In this document: positions 53,140-63,975 of the stretch, one piece after another
Layout: every line of letters starts with the position of its first letter
Numbering within the stretch: the stretch's first letter is position 1
Source: SPDF01 sp963812085
Lineage (GTDB): Bacteria > Gemmatimonadota > Gemmatimonadetes > Gemmatimonadales > GWC2-71-9
Assembly: GCA_963812085.1 (NCBI GenBank)
Contig: CAWETL010000003.1
Location: 853,926-917,925, forward strand
Direction: 5' to 3'
DNA: 64,000 nucleotides
Notes under the pieces: model-generated
Seen by the model: the letters and a program-made list of their open reading frames with translations, nothing else
Database searches by the model: none
Told to the model about the DNA's origin: nothing
Position numbers and translations under genes: made by a program

Positions 53140-54329
53140 GGCGCCTCCCGAACGAGCGGGGTGGGAGGCACCGGCCCGGGGCGCACCAGCACCCGGTCCA
53201 CCCGCGTGGCGGACGCGGCGACGACGTCGATCTCGAGCCCCTGCACGACGAACCGCTCGCCCGCCAGGGGGATGCGGCCGGCCAGCTCGACGAGCATCCC
53301 GCCGATGGTCGAGGCCTCTGCGCTGGGCAGGGTGACGCCGAACTGCCCCGCGACCGCGGAGGCGGGCGTGGCCCCGTCGAGCTCGGCGAGCACCGGCGCG
53401 CCGGACACCGGCCCGGCGGACTCGGGGTCGTGTTCGTCGTAGATCTCGCCGACGAGCTCCTCGAGCAGGTCTTCGAGCGACACCATCCCCATCGTGCCGC
53501 CGAATTCATCGAGGACGACGGCCAGGTGCCGCCGCTCCCGCTGCATGTCGAGGAAGAGGGCGCCGGCGGGCCGGCCCGGCGGCGAGACCGCCACCGGCCG
53601 CACCGGGAGCGGATCGCCGGGGCGGAGCTTGAAGAGGTCGAAGGCGTGGAGCATGCCCACGATCTCGTCCAGCGTGCCGCGATAGACCGGGATCCGGCTG
53701 TATCCGCTCTGGGAAAAGACCTTCAGCACGTCCTGCAGGTCGGCGTCCTCGGGGATCGCGACGAGCTCGGTGCGCGGCGTCATGATATCGCGCACCGGCC
53801 GGCTCGCGAACGCCATCACGCCGCCCACGGTGCGGAGGTCCTCGTCGGCCCGGAGGCCGACCGCCGCGCCCTCGCGCCAGAGCGTGCGGAACTCGGTGGC
53901 CCGGGAGGGACGCCGCGCCGGGAGGAGGAAGCCGAGCAGCTTGGCCCACGGGGTGAGGATCGGCATCACGATGCGGGTGACGGCATCGGCCCGCGAGGCG
54001 GTGAGCCAGCGCGGGGCGAGATAGCCGCTGAAGAGCACGAACGGCACCGCGACCAGCGCGACGAGCGGCGCGAGGAGGGCGGCGCCCGAACCGGCGAACA
54101 CCGCCGGGAAGGCGGCGCCCAGCAGGATCACGCCGAACGCGGTGGTGGCGGCCGCGGTGGTCAGCATCGACTCGATGCGCGAGAGCCAGGCGAGCGCCGA
54201 GGAGCCCCCGCGCAGTTGCCGGGAGACGGCGCGTGCGAGCTCGGCACGGCTCACGTACACCAGCGCCGCGCCGGCCATCGACCCGAAGAGGGTGAGCACC
54301 AGCCCCGCGAGGAAGGCAGCCCAGATCAT
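53136..54329 (-). CDS. CNNM/CorC-family transporter-associated protein
   Basis: 397 residues. Three N-terminal helices in a CNNM/DUF21-like domain (FLAGLVLTLFGSMAGAALVY, AAFPAVFAGSGAALLAPLVA), two CBS domains (MTPRTELVAIPEDADLQDVL and GYSRIPVYRGTLDEIVGMLH) and a CorC_HlyC C-terminal domain (LVEIAG-type end, MVELAGRIPLAGERF). Such proteins move or regulate Mg/Co. It overlaps mgtE by 4 nt, suggesting magnesium homeostasis. Confidence 0.87.
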   Translation of the reverse strand: MIWAAFLAGLVLTLFGSMAGAALVYVSRAELARAVSRQLRGGSSALAWLSRIESMLTTAAATTAFGVILLGAAFPAVFAGSGAALLAPLVALVAVPFVLFSGYLAPRWLTASRADAVTRIVMPILTPWAKLLGFLLPARRPSRATEFRTLWREGAAVGLRADEDLRTVGGVMAFASRPVRDIMTPRTELVAIPEDADLQDVLKVFSQSGYSRIPVYRGTLDEIVGMLHAFDLFKLRPGDPLPVRPVAVSPPGRPAGALFLDMQRERRHLAVVLDEFGGTMGMVSLEDLLEELVGEIYDEHDPESAGPVSGAPVLAELDGATPASAVAGQFGVTLPSAEASTIGGMLVELAGRIPLAGERFVVQGLEIDVVAASATRVDRVLVRPGPVPPTPLVREAP

Positions 54330-55513
54330 TCGGCCTCCGCCGGTGCCGCGCTCTCCACGGCGGGAAGCTGCCGGGCCAGGACCCGCCGCACCCGGCGGCG
54401 GCTCACCTGCTCCACCTCGAGTTCGAGCGCGCCCACCCGCACCGACTCCCCGACCCGCGGGATCCGTCCGAGTTCCGCCAGCACGAGCCCGCCGACGGTG
54501 CTGACGTCCTCGCGCCCGAGGTCGTGACCGAAGAGGGCCTCGAGCTCGGAGAGCGCCACGCCGCCCTGGACCCGCCAGGCGCCGTCGCCGGCGGCCTGCA
54601 CCGGCTCCACCTCGTCCACGTCGTACTCGTCGTGAATCTCGCCGACCACCTGCTCGAGGATGTCCTCGAGCGTGATGAGGCCCGCCGTGCCGCCGAACTC
54701 GTCCACCACGACCGCGAGATGGCTGGGCCCGCGCTGGAAGTCGCGCAGCTGCCGGTCGAGCGACTTGCCGGTCGGCACGAACGGGACCGGCCGGATGAGC
54801 GTGGTCCACGGCGGGGCGGTCTCGTCGTCCGAGAGGTGCGCCAGCATGTCCTTGGCGTACACCACGCCGACGACGGCGTCGGGATGCTCCTCGAAGACCG
54901 GCATCCGCGCATGCTCGGCGCGGCTGAAGGTGGCGACCACGTCCTCCCGGCTGTCGGAGCGGTCCACCCCCACGATGTCGATGCGCGGGGTCATCACCTC
55001 GGAGACCACCATCTGGGCGAGGGAAAAGACGCCGATGAGGGCGTCGCGCCGCGTCGCATCGGGCCGCGGAAGGTGCGGACCGGGCGGCGCCGGCCGCATG
55101 CCGTGGCGGTCCACCCACGCCACGAGCCGGAAGAGCGGTGCGAAGATGGCGAGCGAACGCGCCGCCGCGGGGCGGGCCAGGCGCGCCAGGTCGGGCGCGA
55201 TCGACGCGAGGAGCCGGGGGAGCAGGTCTCCCACCACCCACACGACGGCCACCGCGAGGAGGAGCCGGAGCGCGCCGGCGAAGGGCGCCCAGTCCCACCA
55301 GACGATGGCGGTGGCGGCGGAGGCGCCGGCCAGCACCAGCAACGCCAGGTGCGCCAGGTGGAGCTGCCGCGCGAGGAGCAGCACCCCGCCGGTTTCCGTC
55401 TCGGGACGGGGCAGGTCGCCCTCCGCCTCGGCGGCGAGCGCCAGCCACGCGGCCCAGATGGCGAAGACCACGAGCGCCGTCGGCGCGAGCATCAGGTGGA
55501 AGAGGGCGCTCAC
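54326..55513 (-). CDS. CNNM/CorC-family protein, second copy
   Basis: 395 residues from a GTG at 55513 that overlaps the ybeY stop (GTGA). Same architecture as the neighbour: N-terminal helices (HLMLAPTALVVFAIWAAWLA, GALRLLLAVAVVWVVGDLLP), CBS pair (VMTPRIDIVGVDRSDSREDV, VDEFGGTAGLITLEDILEQV) and CorC_HlyC domain (LVLAELGRIPRVGESVRVGA). It is a tandem duplicate that has diverged. Overlaps the next copy by 4 nt. Confidence 0.87.
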   Translation of the reverse strand: MSALFHLMLAPTALVVFAIWAAWLALAAEAEGDLPRPETETGGVLLLARQLHLAHLALLVLAGASAATAIVWWDWAPFAGALRLLLAVAVVWVVGDLLPRLLASIAPDLARLARPAAARSLAIFAPLFRLVAWVDRHGMRPAPPGPHLPRPDATRRDALIGVFSLAQMVVSEVMTPRIDIVGVDRSDSREDVVATFSRAEHARMPVFEEHPDAVVGVVYAKDMLAHLSDDETAPPWTTLIRPVPFVPTGKSLDRQLRDFQRGPSHLAVVVDEFGGTAGLITLEDILEQVVGEIHDEYDVDEVEPVQAAGDGAWRVQGGVALSELEALFGHDLGREDVSTVGGLVLAELGRIPRVGESVRVGALELEVEQVSRRRVRRVLARQLPAVESAAPAEAE

Positions 55514-55935
55514 AGGACCTTCCGCAAGTACTTCTCCTGCTTGACCCACATCGCCGAGGCCTCGCGCCCCGCCCCGTCGTCGTGGTCCCACCCGAGGATG
55601 TGCAGCGTTCCGTGGATCACGAGGCGGGCGAGTTCCTCCCGGACCGGGAGGCCGCGCCGCCGGGCCTCGCGCTCGGCCTGCCAGCGGCAGAGGTAGAGGT
55701 CGCCGAGCAGGCCGCCGCGCGGATCGGGCAGCGCGAAGCTGATGACGTCGGTGGGAAAGTCGTGGCCCTTGTGGAGCTGGTTCATCTGGCGCATCGCCTC
55801 GCGCCCGAGGAAGGTCACGGAGACGGACGCGTGCCGGCGCTCGCCGTCCAGCACGGTGCGCACCGCCCGGCGCACCAGCGCGGCCGGCAGGGGGATCACC
55901 CGCCCGTGGACGGTGACCTCAGCGGCCGCCGACAC
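55510..55935 (-). CDS. ybeY: Endoribonuclease YbeY (16S rRNA maturation)
   Basis: 141 residues from a GTG. The zinc-binding HGTLHILGWDHDD motif (HxxxHxGxDH) near residue 115 is the hallmark of YbeY, with the FPTDVISFALPDP segment upstream. It processes the 3' end of 16S rRNA and acts in ribosome quality control. Immediately downstream of phoH, the usual pairing. Confidence 0.94.
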   Translation of the reverse strand: MSAAAEVTVHGRVIPLPAALVRRAVRTVLDGERRHASVSVTFLGREAMRQMNQLHKGHDFPTDVISFALPDPRGGLLGDLYLCRWQAEREARRRGLPVREELARLVIHGTLHILGWDHDDGAGREASAMWVKQEKYLRKVL

Positions 55936-55950
55936 GCGTCGCTTCCGCCG

Positions 55951-56910
55951 TCATCCGACCTGGTCTTCCGCGTAGGCGCGGATGATCTCGCGGACCAGGC
56001 GGTGCCGGACGACGTCGCTCTCCTGCAGGTAGCAGAACGAGATGCCGTCGATGCCCGGGAGGATCCGCTCGATCTGGATCAGGCCGGAGTCCTCGCGCTT
56101 GGGCAGGTCCACCTGGGTCTTGTCGCCGGTGACCACCACGCGGCTGTTCACGCCGAGGCGGGTGAGGAACATCTTCATCTGGGCGCCGGTGGCGTTCTGC
56201 GCCTCGTCGAGGATGATGAACGCGTCCGAGAGCGTCCGGCCGCGCATGTACGCCAGCGGCGCGATCTCGATGGTGCGGGTCTCGAGGGCCTTCTGGACCC
56301 GCTCGTGGGGCATCATGTCCTCGAGGGCGTCGTACAGCGGGCGCAGGTACGGGTCCACCTTGGCCTGCAGGTCGCCGGGGAGGAAGCCGAGGGACTCGCC
56401 GGCCTCGACCGCGGGGCGGGCGAGGATGATCCGCTTGACCCGCTTCCGCGCGAGCGCCTCGACCGCCTTGGCCACCGCGAGGTACGTCTTCCCGGTCCCG
56501 GCGGGTCCGATGCCGACGACGACGTCGTGCGCGGCGATGGCCGCCAGGTAGTCCTTTTGCCCCGGCGTCTTGGCCATGATGGCCTTGCGCATGCCGGGCA
56601 GCACGATGCGGCCGTCGGCGCCGGCGGTCGGGAGCTCGGCCCCGGGCTCGGAGGCGATCCGGTACACGTCCTCCGGCGCGATGGACTCTCCCATGCGGGC
56701 CAGGTCGATGAGCCCTTGCACCACCGGCGTGGCGCGCTCGATCTGTTCGAGGGTACCGCCCAGCGAGAGCGTGTCGCCGCGGAGCGTGGCGCGCACGCCG
56801 AGCGCGCGCTGGAGTTCGAGGAGGTTCACGTCGTTCACGCCGCCGAGGAGGAGCGGATCCGCGCCCTCGGTGGAGAGGCGGTGCACGACGTCGTTGGCGT
56901 CAGCCTTCAC
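55951..56910 (-). CDS. phoH: PhoH-family ATPase
   Basis: 319 residues from a GTG that lies 11 bp inside the end of aspS. Walker A GPAGTGKTY, RIILARPAVEAGESLGFLPG, and Walker B DAFIILDEAQNATGAQMKMF followed by TRLGVNSRVVVTGDKTQVDL are the PhoH core; an N-terminal KH-like region (about residues 20-100) precedes it. PhoH pairs with YbeY in RNA metabolism. The aspS-phoH-ybeY-corC order is common in bacteria. Confidence 0.93.
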   Translation of the reverse strand: MKADANDVVHRLSTEGADPLLLGGVNDVNLLELQRALGVRATLRGDTLSLGGTLEQIERATPVVQGLIDLARMGESIAPEDVYRIASEPGAELPTAGADGRIVLPGMRKAIMAKTPGQKDYLAAIAAHDVVVGIGPAGTGKTYLAVAKAVEALARKRVKRIILARPAVEAGESLGFLPGDLQAKVDPYLRPLYDALEDMMPHERVQKALETRTIEIAPLAYMRGRTLSDAFIILDEAQNATGAQMKMFLTRLGVNSRVVVTGDKTQVDLPKREDSGLIQIERILPGIDGISFCYLQESDVVRHRLVREIIRAYAEDQVG

Positions 56911-58675
56911 CGGTGACCTCCAGGTGCAGTGCGGCCAGGTCCTTCGGGTCGATGGGCGTCGGGGCGCCCTCGAAGAGGGCGCGGGCCGCCGTGGTCTTCG
57001 GGAAGGCGATCACGTCCCGCAGGTTGTTCGAGCCCGCGAGCAGCATCGCGATCCGGTCGAAGCCGAGGGCAAACCCGCCGTGCGGGGGCGCGCCGCCGGC
57101 CAGCGCGTCGATCAGGAAGCCGAAGCGGCGGCGGATGTCGTCCGGCGGAATCTTGAGCAGCTCGAAGATCGTGGTCTGCAGCTCGGGCGTGGTGATCCGG
57201 ATCGAGCCGCTGCCCAGCTCGTTGCCGTTGTACACCGCGTCGTAGTGCAGCGCACGGCAGGACCACGGGGCCGTCTTGAGCTTGGCGGCGTCCTCGGGAT
57301 GCGGAGCCGTGAACGGGTGGTGGGCCGGGGACCACTCGCCGGTGGCAGGGTCCTGCTCGAAGAGCGGGAAGTCCACGATCCAGCAGAAGGCGTGCGGCTC
57401 GGCGGCTACCATGCCGGGCTTGCGGGTGAGCGCGGTGCGGACCGAGTGAAGCGCCGGCGACGTGACCTGGTCGGCGCCCGTCACCGCCACGAACAGGGTG
57501 CCGGCGGGCGCGTTCAGCTTGTCGAGCGCGAAGGCGCCGATCGCCTTGACCCCCTGCCCTTCCCAACCGGCGCCGGTGCGGCGCGCCCAGATGAGCCCGC
57601 CGGCCCCCGCCTCCTTCGCCAGCGCCGTGAGCGTGTCGAGTTCCTTGCGCGTCGCCTCGCCCTGGCCGACGGCCAGGATGCCGCGGACCCGGCCCCCGGC
57701 CTTGATGGCCTCGTGCACGAACGGCGCGGCGTCGCCGCCCACGAGCGGCGTCAGGTCCTGGATCTCCAGCCCGTAGCGGAGGTCGGGCTTGTCCACGCCG
57801 TACTTCTCCATCGCCTCGCGGTAGGTGAGCCGCCGGAAGGGCCGCTTGACCACGTGCCCCGCCTCGGCCCAGAGGTCCACCAGCACCTGCTCGACGACGG
57901 CCTGGACATCCTCCGGCCCGACGAAGCTGGCCTCGATGTCGATCTGGGTGAACTCGGGCTGGCGGTCGGCGCGGAGGTCCTCGTCGCGGAAGCAGCGCGC
58001 GAGCTGGAAGTAGCGGTCGTATCCCGCCACCATCAGCAGCTGCTTGTAGATCTGCGGGGACTGCGGCAGCGCGTAGAACTCGCCGCGATGCACGCTGCTC
58101 GGCACCAGGTAGTCGCGCGCGCCCTCCGGGGTCGGCTTGGTGAGGATCGGCGTCTCGATCTCGAGGAAGCCGAGCTCGCTCATGGTGCGGCGGCTCCGCT
58201 GCAGCAGCCGGTGGCGGAGCATCAGGTTCCGCTGCAGCTCGGGGCGGCGGAGGTCGAGCACCCGGTGCCGGAGGCGGAGTTCCTCGGAGGGGAGCTCCTC
58301 GCCCTCCTTCCGCGCGACCGGGATGGCGGGGGTGACGGCCGGGCCGACGATGGTGAGCGAGCGCACATGCACTTCCACCTCGCGCGAGGCCATGCCGGCA
58401 TCGCGGCCGATTTCGGGTCGCACCGCCACTTCGCCCTCGGCCAGCACCACCGTTTCCGGACCCACCGACGCGGCGCGGGCAATCACCTCCGCCGCGCTCC
58501 AGCGCGGGTCGAAGGAGAGCTGCACCAGGCCGGCGCGATCACGCAGATCGAGGAAGACGACGCCGCCCAAGTCGCGGCGGCGATGCACCCAGCCGCCGAG
58601 GCGCACGGCCTGGCCGACGTGTTCGCGGGTCAATTCGCCGCACAGGTGTGTGCGGTACGTGGTAGAGGTGGGCAT
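56900..58675 (-). CDS. aspS: Aspartyl-tRNA synthetase
   Basis: 591 residues from the ATG at 58675; the in-frame ATG at 58711 would add 12 atypical residues. An N-terminal OB-fold anticodon domain (HLCGELTREHVGQAVRLGGW, VVFLDLRDRAGLVQLSF) is followed by class II motifs: FLEIETPILTKPTPEGARDY (1), RCFRDEDLRADRQPEFTQID (2), the large GAD insertion, and GGFALGFDRIAMLLAGSNNL (3). It charges tRNA-Asp. First gene of a minus-strand cluster. Confidence 0.96.
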   Translation of the reverse strand: MPTSTTYRTHLCGELTREHVGQAVRLGGWVHRRRDLGGVVFLDLRDRAGLVQLSFDPRWSAAEVIARAASVGPETVVLAEGEVAVRPEIGRDAGMASREVEVHVRSLTIVGPAVTPAIPVARKEGEELPSEELRLRHRVLDLRRPELQRNLMLRHRLLQRSRRTMSELGFLEIETPILTKPTPEGARDYLVPSSVHRGEFYALPQSPQIYKQLLMVAGYDRYFQLARCFRDEDLRADRQPEFTQIDIEASFVGPEDVQAVVEQVLVDLWAEAGHVVKRPFRRLTYREAMEKYGVDKPDLRYGLEIQDLTPLVGGDAAPFVHEAIKAGGRVRGILAVGQGEATRKELDTLTALAKEAGAGGLIWARRTGAGWEGQGVKAIGAFALDKLNAPAGTLFVAVTGADQVTSPALHSVRTALTRKPGMVAAEPHAFCWIVDFPLFEQDPATGEWSPAHHPFTAPHPEDAAKLKTAPWSCRALHYDAVYNGNELGSGSIRITTPELQTTIFELLKIPPDDIRRRFGFLIDALAGGAPPHGGFALGFDRIAMLLAGSNNLRDVIAFPKTTAARALFEGAPTPIDPKDLAALHLEVTGEG

Positions 58676-58740
58676 CTGGACAAACTTAACCGCCGCTCCG
58701 CGGACGGGCAAGTAATTATGAGGAAAGAGTTTAGGGGCAT

Positions 58741-58885
58741 TCTGTCATTGCGAGGCCACGCAGTGGCCGAAGCAATCTCGCCCCAGATTGCAGAGTCGGC
58801 CTCCTCGGGTTGGTCCTCCGGGCCTGCAGTTCGCGCCCTGTCCTGGGATTGCTTCGTCGGCCCTGTGGGCCTCCTCGCAATGACA
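58741..58885. repeat. Dispersed palindromic repeat, family A copy 3, with insertion
   Basis: TCTGTCATTGCGAGG start and CCTCCTCGCAATGACA end as in the other copies, but 145 bp long. The extra central part (about 58798-58850) contains CTCCTCGGGTTGGTCCTCCG, also found at 60079. It lies between divergent aspS and rlmN. Confidence 0.75.
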
Positions 58886-58921
58886 AAACGCCCGTGGTCG
58901 CCACTCCCTTATCTTCCAAGC

Positions 58922-60003
58922 ATGAGTCTCCAAGCCGACAGAGAAGCCCGCACCCTCGATCCTTGACCAGGCGCCACCCGAGGCGCGCGCCCGGCTGGCC
59001 GGCGTGGGTCACCGCGCGCGGGCTCCCGCGCTTCCGGACCGAGCAGCTGATGCGGCGGCTCTGGATGCAGCCGGTGGCGGCGTGGAAGGACGCGACCGAA
59101 CTCCCCGCCGCGCTCCGCGAGGCGCTCGACGCCGAGCTTCCGCTCCGGCGCCTCGCGGTCGAGGCGGCCGAACTCAGCAGCGACGGCACGCAGAAGTTCC
59201 TCTGGCGGCTGGACGACGGGGAAGCGGTGGAATCGGTGCTGATTCCCTCGGGCGGACGGCGCACGCTCTGCATCTCGTCGCAGGCCGGCTGCGCCCTCGG
59301 CTGCGTCTTCTGCGCCACCGGGCTGATGGGCTTCCGGCGCAACCTGACGCCGTTCGAGATCGCGGGGCAGGTGCGCGAGGTCCTGCTTCGAAACGCCACC
59401 GACAAGCCGTCGAACATCGTGTTCATGGGCATGGGCGAGCCGCTGCTCAACTGGCCCGGCGTGGACGCCGCGCTCACCATCCTCAACCACCCCGAAGGGC
59501 TCGGCATCGGCGCCCGGCACATCACCGTCTCGACCGTCGGCATCATCCCGGGGATGGCCAAGCTGGCGGCCCGTCCGGAGCAGTTCCGGCTCGCCATCTC
59601 GCTCCACGCCCCGACCACCGAACGCCGCCGAGCGATCATGCCGGTCGAGAAGAAGTACGACCTCAAGGCGGTGCTCGAGGCGGCCACGGCGTTCCGGAAG
59701 CGGATCACCTTCGAGTACGTGATGATCGCCGGCAAGAACGACAGCGACCAGGATGCCGACGCGCTGGCCGCGCTGGCCAACAAGCACGGCGCGCTGGTGA
59801 ACCTGCTGCCGCTCCACCCCGGCGGCGCGCCCGACCTGGTGCCGACGCCGCCCAACAAGATCCGGAACTTCGCGTCCCGGCTGCAGGCCCGCGGCGTGGA
59901 GGCGGTGGTCCGAAAAAGCCGCGGTCTCGACATCAACGCCGCCTGCGGGCAACTCCGGGTCCAGGTCGAAGCCAAGAAGCGCCGGCTGCCCGTCCTTCCC
60001 TAG
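58922..60003 (+). CDS. rlmN: RlmN-family 23S rRNA/tRNA methyltransferase (radical SAM), N-terminal frameshifts
   Basis: The radical-SAM core is complete: CALGCVFC (CxxxCxxC cluster), ATGLMGFRRNLTPFEI, NIVFMGMGEPLLNW, SLHAPTTERRRAIMP, and the RlmN C-terminal NAACGQL with its second catalytic Cys. It installs 2-methyladenosine in 23S rRNA and tRNA. The N-terminal 25 residues are broken: ATG 58922 starts MSLQADREARTL, a further frame gives LDQAPPEARARLA, and the body begins AWVTARGLPRFRTEQL in a third. Two small indels near 58958 and 58993 explain it. A TTG at 58963 opens the body frame and may be used as a start. True decay or assembly error cannot be told apart. Confidence 0.82.
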
Positions 60004-60535
60004 CACCACCGCCTGTCACCCCGGCGAAAGCCGGGGCCCAGTTTCGCTGCGTTGGGCTACTCGAGATGCCGCGGCGGCCTCCTCGGGTTGGTCCTCCGGG
60101 GCGGACAGTCAGCGGCGCCCCGAACCCTCACCACGACCATCGCAAATCTGACTGACGCCCCTCCGGACCAATCCCTTCGTCGGCCGTCACCAGTGATCGA
60201 TCTGATCCATCGTTCCCCCTCTCCACATGGTGGAGAGGGGGACAGGGGGTGAGGACTGCGTAGGCACGCGGGGGACAGGGCGTGAGGACCGCACGCGCGA
60301 GCGGACGCCACATCCAACGCTCCTCCCATCGTTTCGCCGGCGCAACAACCCCCGCCGACCCGTCGCTGTAAGTCATTGCCATTGGTCGGCTTGCGCCTCT
60401 GGCCCATATCGGACCTCCGCGCCCGGAAATTGCCCCTCCCTCGAGTCCGACAGCACAGGAGATGTTCACGGTTTTCCCACGGTCTCCTCGCACGCCTCTC
60501 GCAATACTAGAGTGACCCTTTCTGGAGCAGGCGTC
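60004..60535. other. Gene-free region holding several dispersed repeats
   Basis: Between rlmN and aceB there is no gene. It holds a partial family B repeat (60015-60041), the CTCCTCGGGTTGGTCCTCCG stretch shared with 58800, a family C copy (60149-60180, opposite strand) and the hairpin at 60215. The last 150 bp upstream of aceB are repeat-free; a TACTAG at 60505 could be a -10 but has no good partner. Confidence 0.6.
60215..60241. repeat. Palindromic hairpin element, family D
   Basis: CCCCCTCTCCA pairs with TGGAGAGGGGG around CATGG, then GACAGGGGGTGAGG follows, with an imperfect second copy of the tail about 30 bp on. This is a widespread type of intergenic palindrome in high-GC genomes. Confidence 0.7.
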
Positions 60536-62134
<1,599 letters not shown>

Positions 62135-62145
62135 GCGAGAGCCCC

Positions 62146-63393
62146 ATGTCCAAGACTCCCCGGAATCGCTGGGACGGCATCAAGCGCCCCTATACCCCCG
62201 CCGACGTGGCGCGCCTCCGTGGCACCGTCAAGATCGAGCACACCCTGGCCCGCCTCGGCGCCGAGCGGCTCTGGCAGCTGCTGCAGACCGACGCGCACAT
62301 CCACGCGTTGGGCGCGCTCACCGGCAACCAGGCGATGCAGCAGGTGCGGGCCGGGCTCCAGGCCATCTACTGCTCGGGCTGGCAGGTGGCCGCCGACGCC
62401 AACGACGCCGGCGCGATGTATCCTGACCAGAGCCTCTACCCGGCGCATTCGGTGCCGATGGTCGTGAAGAAGATCAACAACACCCTGCAGCGGGCCGACC
62501 AGATCGAGCACGCCGAGGGGAAGGCGGACCGGCACTGGTTCGCCCCCATCGTGGCGGACGCGGAGGCGGGGTTCGGCGGGCCGCTCAACGCCTTCGAGCT
62601 GATGAAGGCGATGATCGAGGCGGGGGCGGCGGGGGTCCACTTCGAGGACCAGTTGAGCTCGGAAAAGAAGTGCGGCCACCTGGGGGGCAAGGTGCTGATC
62701 CCGACCGGCCAGTTCATCCGGACACTGGTGGCGGCGCGGCTCGCAGCGGACGTGTCCGACGTGCCGACGCTCATCATTGCCCGGACCGACGCCGACTCGG
62801 CCACACTGATCACCAGCGATTCCGATCCCCGGGATCATCCCTTCATCAAGGATGAACCGCGCACCGCCGAGGGGTTCTTCCACATCAAGAACGGCGTGGA
62901 GATGGCGATTGCGCGAGCCTGCGAGTACGCGCCCTACGCCGACTTGCTCTGGTGCGAGACCAGCACGCCGGACATCGAGGAAGCGCGGCAGTTTGCCGAA
63001 GGGGTGCACAAGAAGTTCCCGGGCAAGATGCTGATGTACAACTGCAGCCCGTCGTTCAACTGGGAAAAGCACCTCGACAAGAAGACGATCGCCAAGTTCC
63101 AGGACGAGCTGGGCAAGATGGGATACAAGTTCCAGTTCGTGACCCTGGCGGGGTTCCACTCGCTCAACCACTCGATGTTCGAGCTGGCGCGGGCCTACAA
63201 GGCCAAGGGGATGACCGCCTATTCAGAGCTGCAGCAGGCCGAATTTGCGGACGAGGCGCACGGCTACACCGCCACCAAGCACCAGCGGGAGGTGGGGACG
63301 GGCTACTTCGACGCGGTGGCCCAGGTGGTGTCGTCGGGGTTGAGCTCGACGCTCGCGCTGGAGGGGAGCACGGAGGCGGCGCAGTTTGTGTAA
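62146..63393 (+). CDS. aceA: Isocitrate lyase
   Basis: 415 residues from the ATG at 62146; the TTG at 62131 overlaps the aceB stop and would add five residues. The active site KKCGHLGG, with the catalytic Cys, is at about residue 185, and NRWDGIKRPYTPADVARLRG, PIVADAEAGFGGPLNAFELM and MLMYNCSPSFNWEKHLD are conserved. It cleaves isocitrate to glyoxylate and succinate. Second gene of the aceBA operon, so both bypass enzymes are co-expressed for growth on acetyl-CoA-yielding substrates such as those from the acyl-CoA operons here. A terminator follows. Confidence 0.97.
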   Translation: MSKTPRNRWDGIKRPYTPADVARLRGTVKIEHTLARLGAERLWQLLQTDAHIHALGALTGNQAMQQVRAGLQAIYCSGWQVAADANDAGAMYPDQSLYPAHSVPMVVKKINNTLQRADQIEHAEGKADRHWFAPIVADAEAGFGGPLNAFELMKAMIEAGAAGVHFEDQLSSEKKCGHLGGKVLIPTGQFIRTLVAARLAADVSDVPTLIIARTDADSATLITSDSDPRDHPFIKDEPRTAEGFFHIKNGVEMAIARACEYAPYADLLWCETSTPDIEEARQFAEGVHKKFPGKMLMYNCSPSFNWEKHLDKKTIAKFQDELGKMGYKFQFVTLAGFHSLNHSMFELARAYKAKGMTAYSELQQAEFADEAHGYTATKHQREVGTGYFDAVAQVVSSGLSSTLALEGSTEAAQFV

Positions 63394-63427
63394 CCGCTAG
63401 GCGCCTAGCCGACCGGAGTTACAACAC

Positions 63428-63451
63428 AAGCCCGCAGATGACTGCGGGCTT
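63428..63451 (+). terminator. Terminator after aceBA
   Basis: AAGCCCGCAG and CTGCGGGCTT form a 10-bp stem with ATGA loop, followed by ACTGTTTGGGG, 34 bp past the aceA stop. Confidence 0.75.
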
Positions 63452-63518
63452 ACTGTTTGGGGGCTCAGAGCGTACAATGTCATCGAATATCAGTTAGGCC
63501 TCACGCAAGCGAGAACAC

Positions 63519-63974
63519 ATGCACCGCTTGAAGAACCATATGACCGGCCTATTCGCCTGCTTCGGTGGTAGTTTCAACCGCGCGTTCTTCAAGCTAGAAC
63601 TATTCGGTGATGATCTGGACCCGCAGGTGATTTCCGAGATCTTGGGAATCACTCCGAGCCAGAGCTTTCGCAAGGACGATGAACGCCCCAGGGGATCGCA
63701 GTATTACACGACTGGCGGCTGGATTCTTAATTCAGGCGAACTTCAACTCACCGACGACGACGCGGGCGACAAGCGCCTCCAAGATTGGCTCGGCTCACTT
63801 CCCGCAGACGCGGCAATCTGGAGATCACTCCAGAGCTACGAGCCCCATGTCCGTCTCGTGCTATACACCGATCAGATGAACGCCGAGTTCACGCTCAGGC
63901 CGCTCGCCGCGCGCGAACTCGCTGGGCGTGGGCTTACGCTTATCATCGATCCTTACCTGGAACTTGACGAGTGA
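63519..63974 (+). CDS. DUF4279 family protein, cassette gene
   Basis: 151 residues. FFKLELFGDDLDPQVISEIL followed by GITPSQSFRKDDERP, GWILNSGELQLTDDDAGDKR and the end ARELAGRGLTLIIDPYLELD match the pattern of DUF4279 proteins: a GDDLDP strand-turn, an Rx(K/R)GD region, GW, and a terminal aromatic-acidic strand. No function is known for the family. The stop codon comes just before the attC core box. Visible GC is lower than in aceA. A start at 63540 (second ATG) is possible. Confidence 0.65.
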   Translation: MHRLKNHMTGLFACFGGSFNRAFFKLELFGDDLDPQVISEILGITPSQSFRKDDERPRGSQYYTTGGWILNSGELQLTDDDAGDKRLQDWLGSLPADAAIWRSLQSYEPHVRLVLYTDQMNAEFTLRPLAARELAGRGLTLIIDPYLELDE

Positions 63975-63975
63975 G

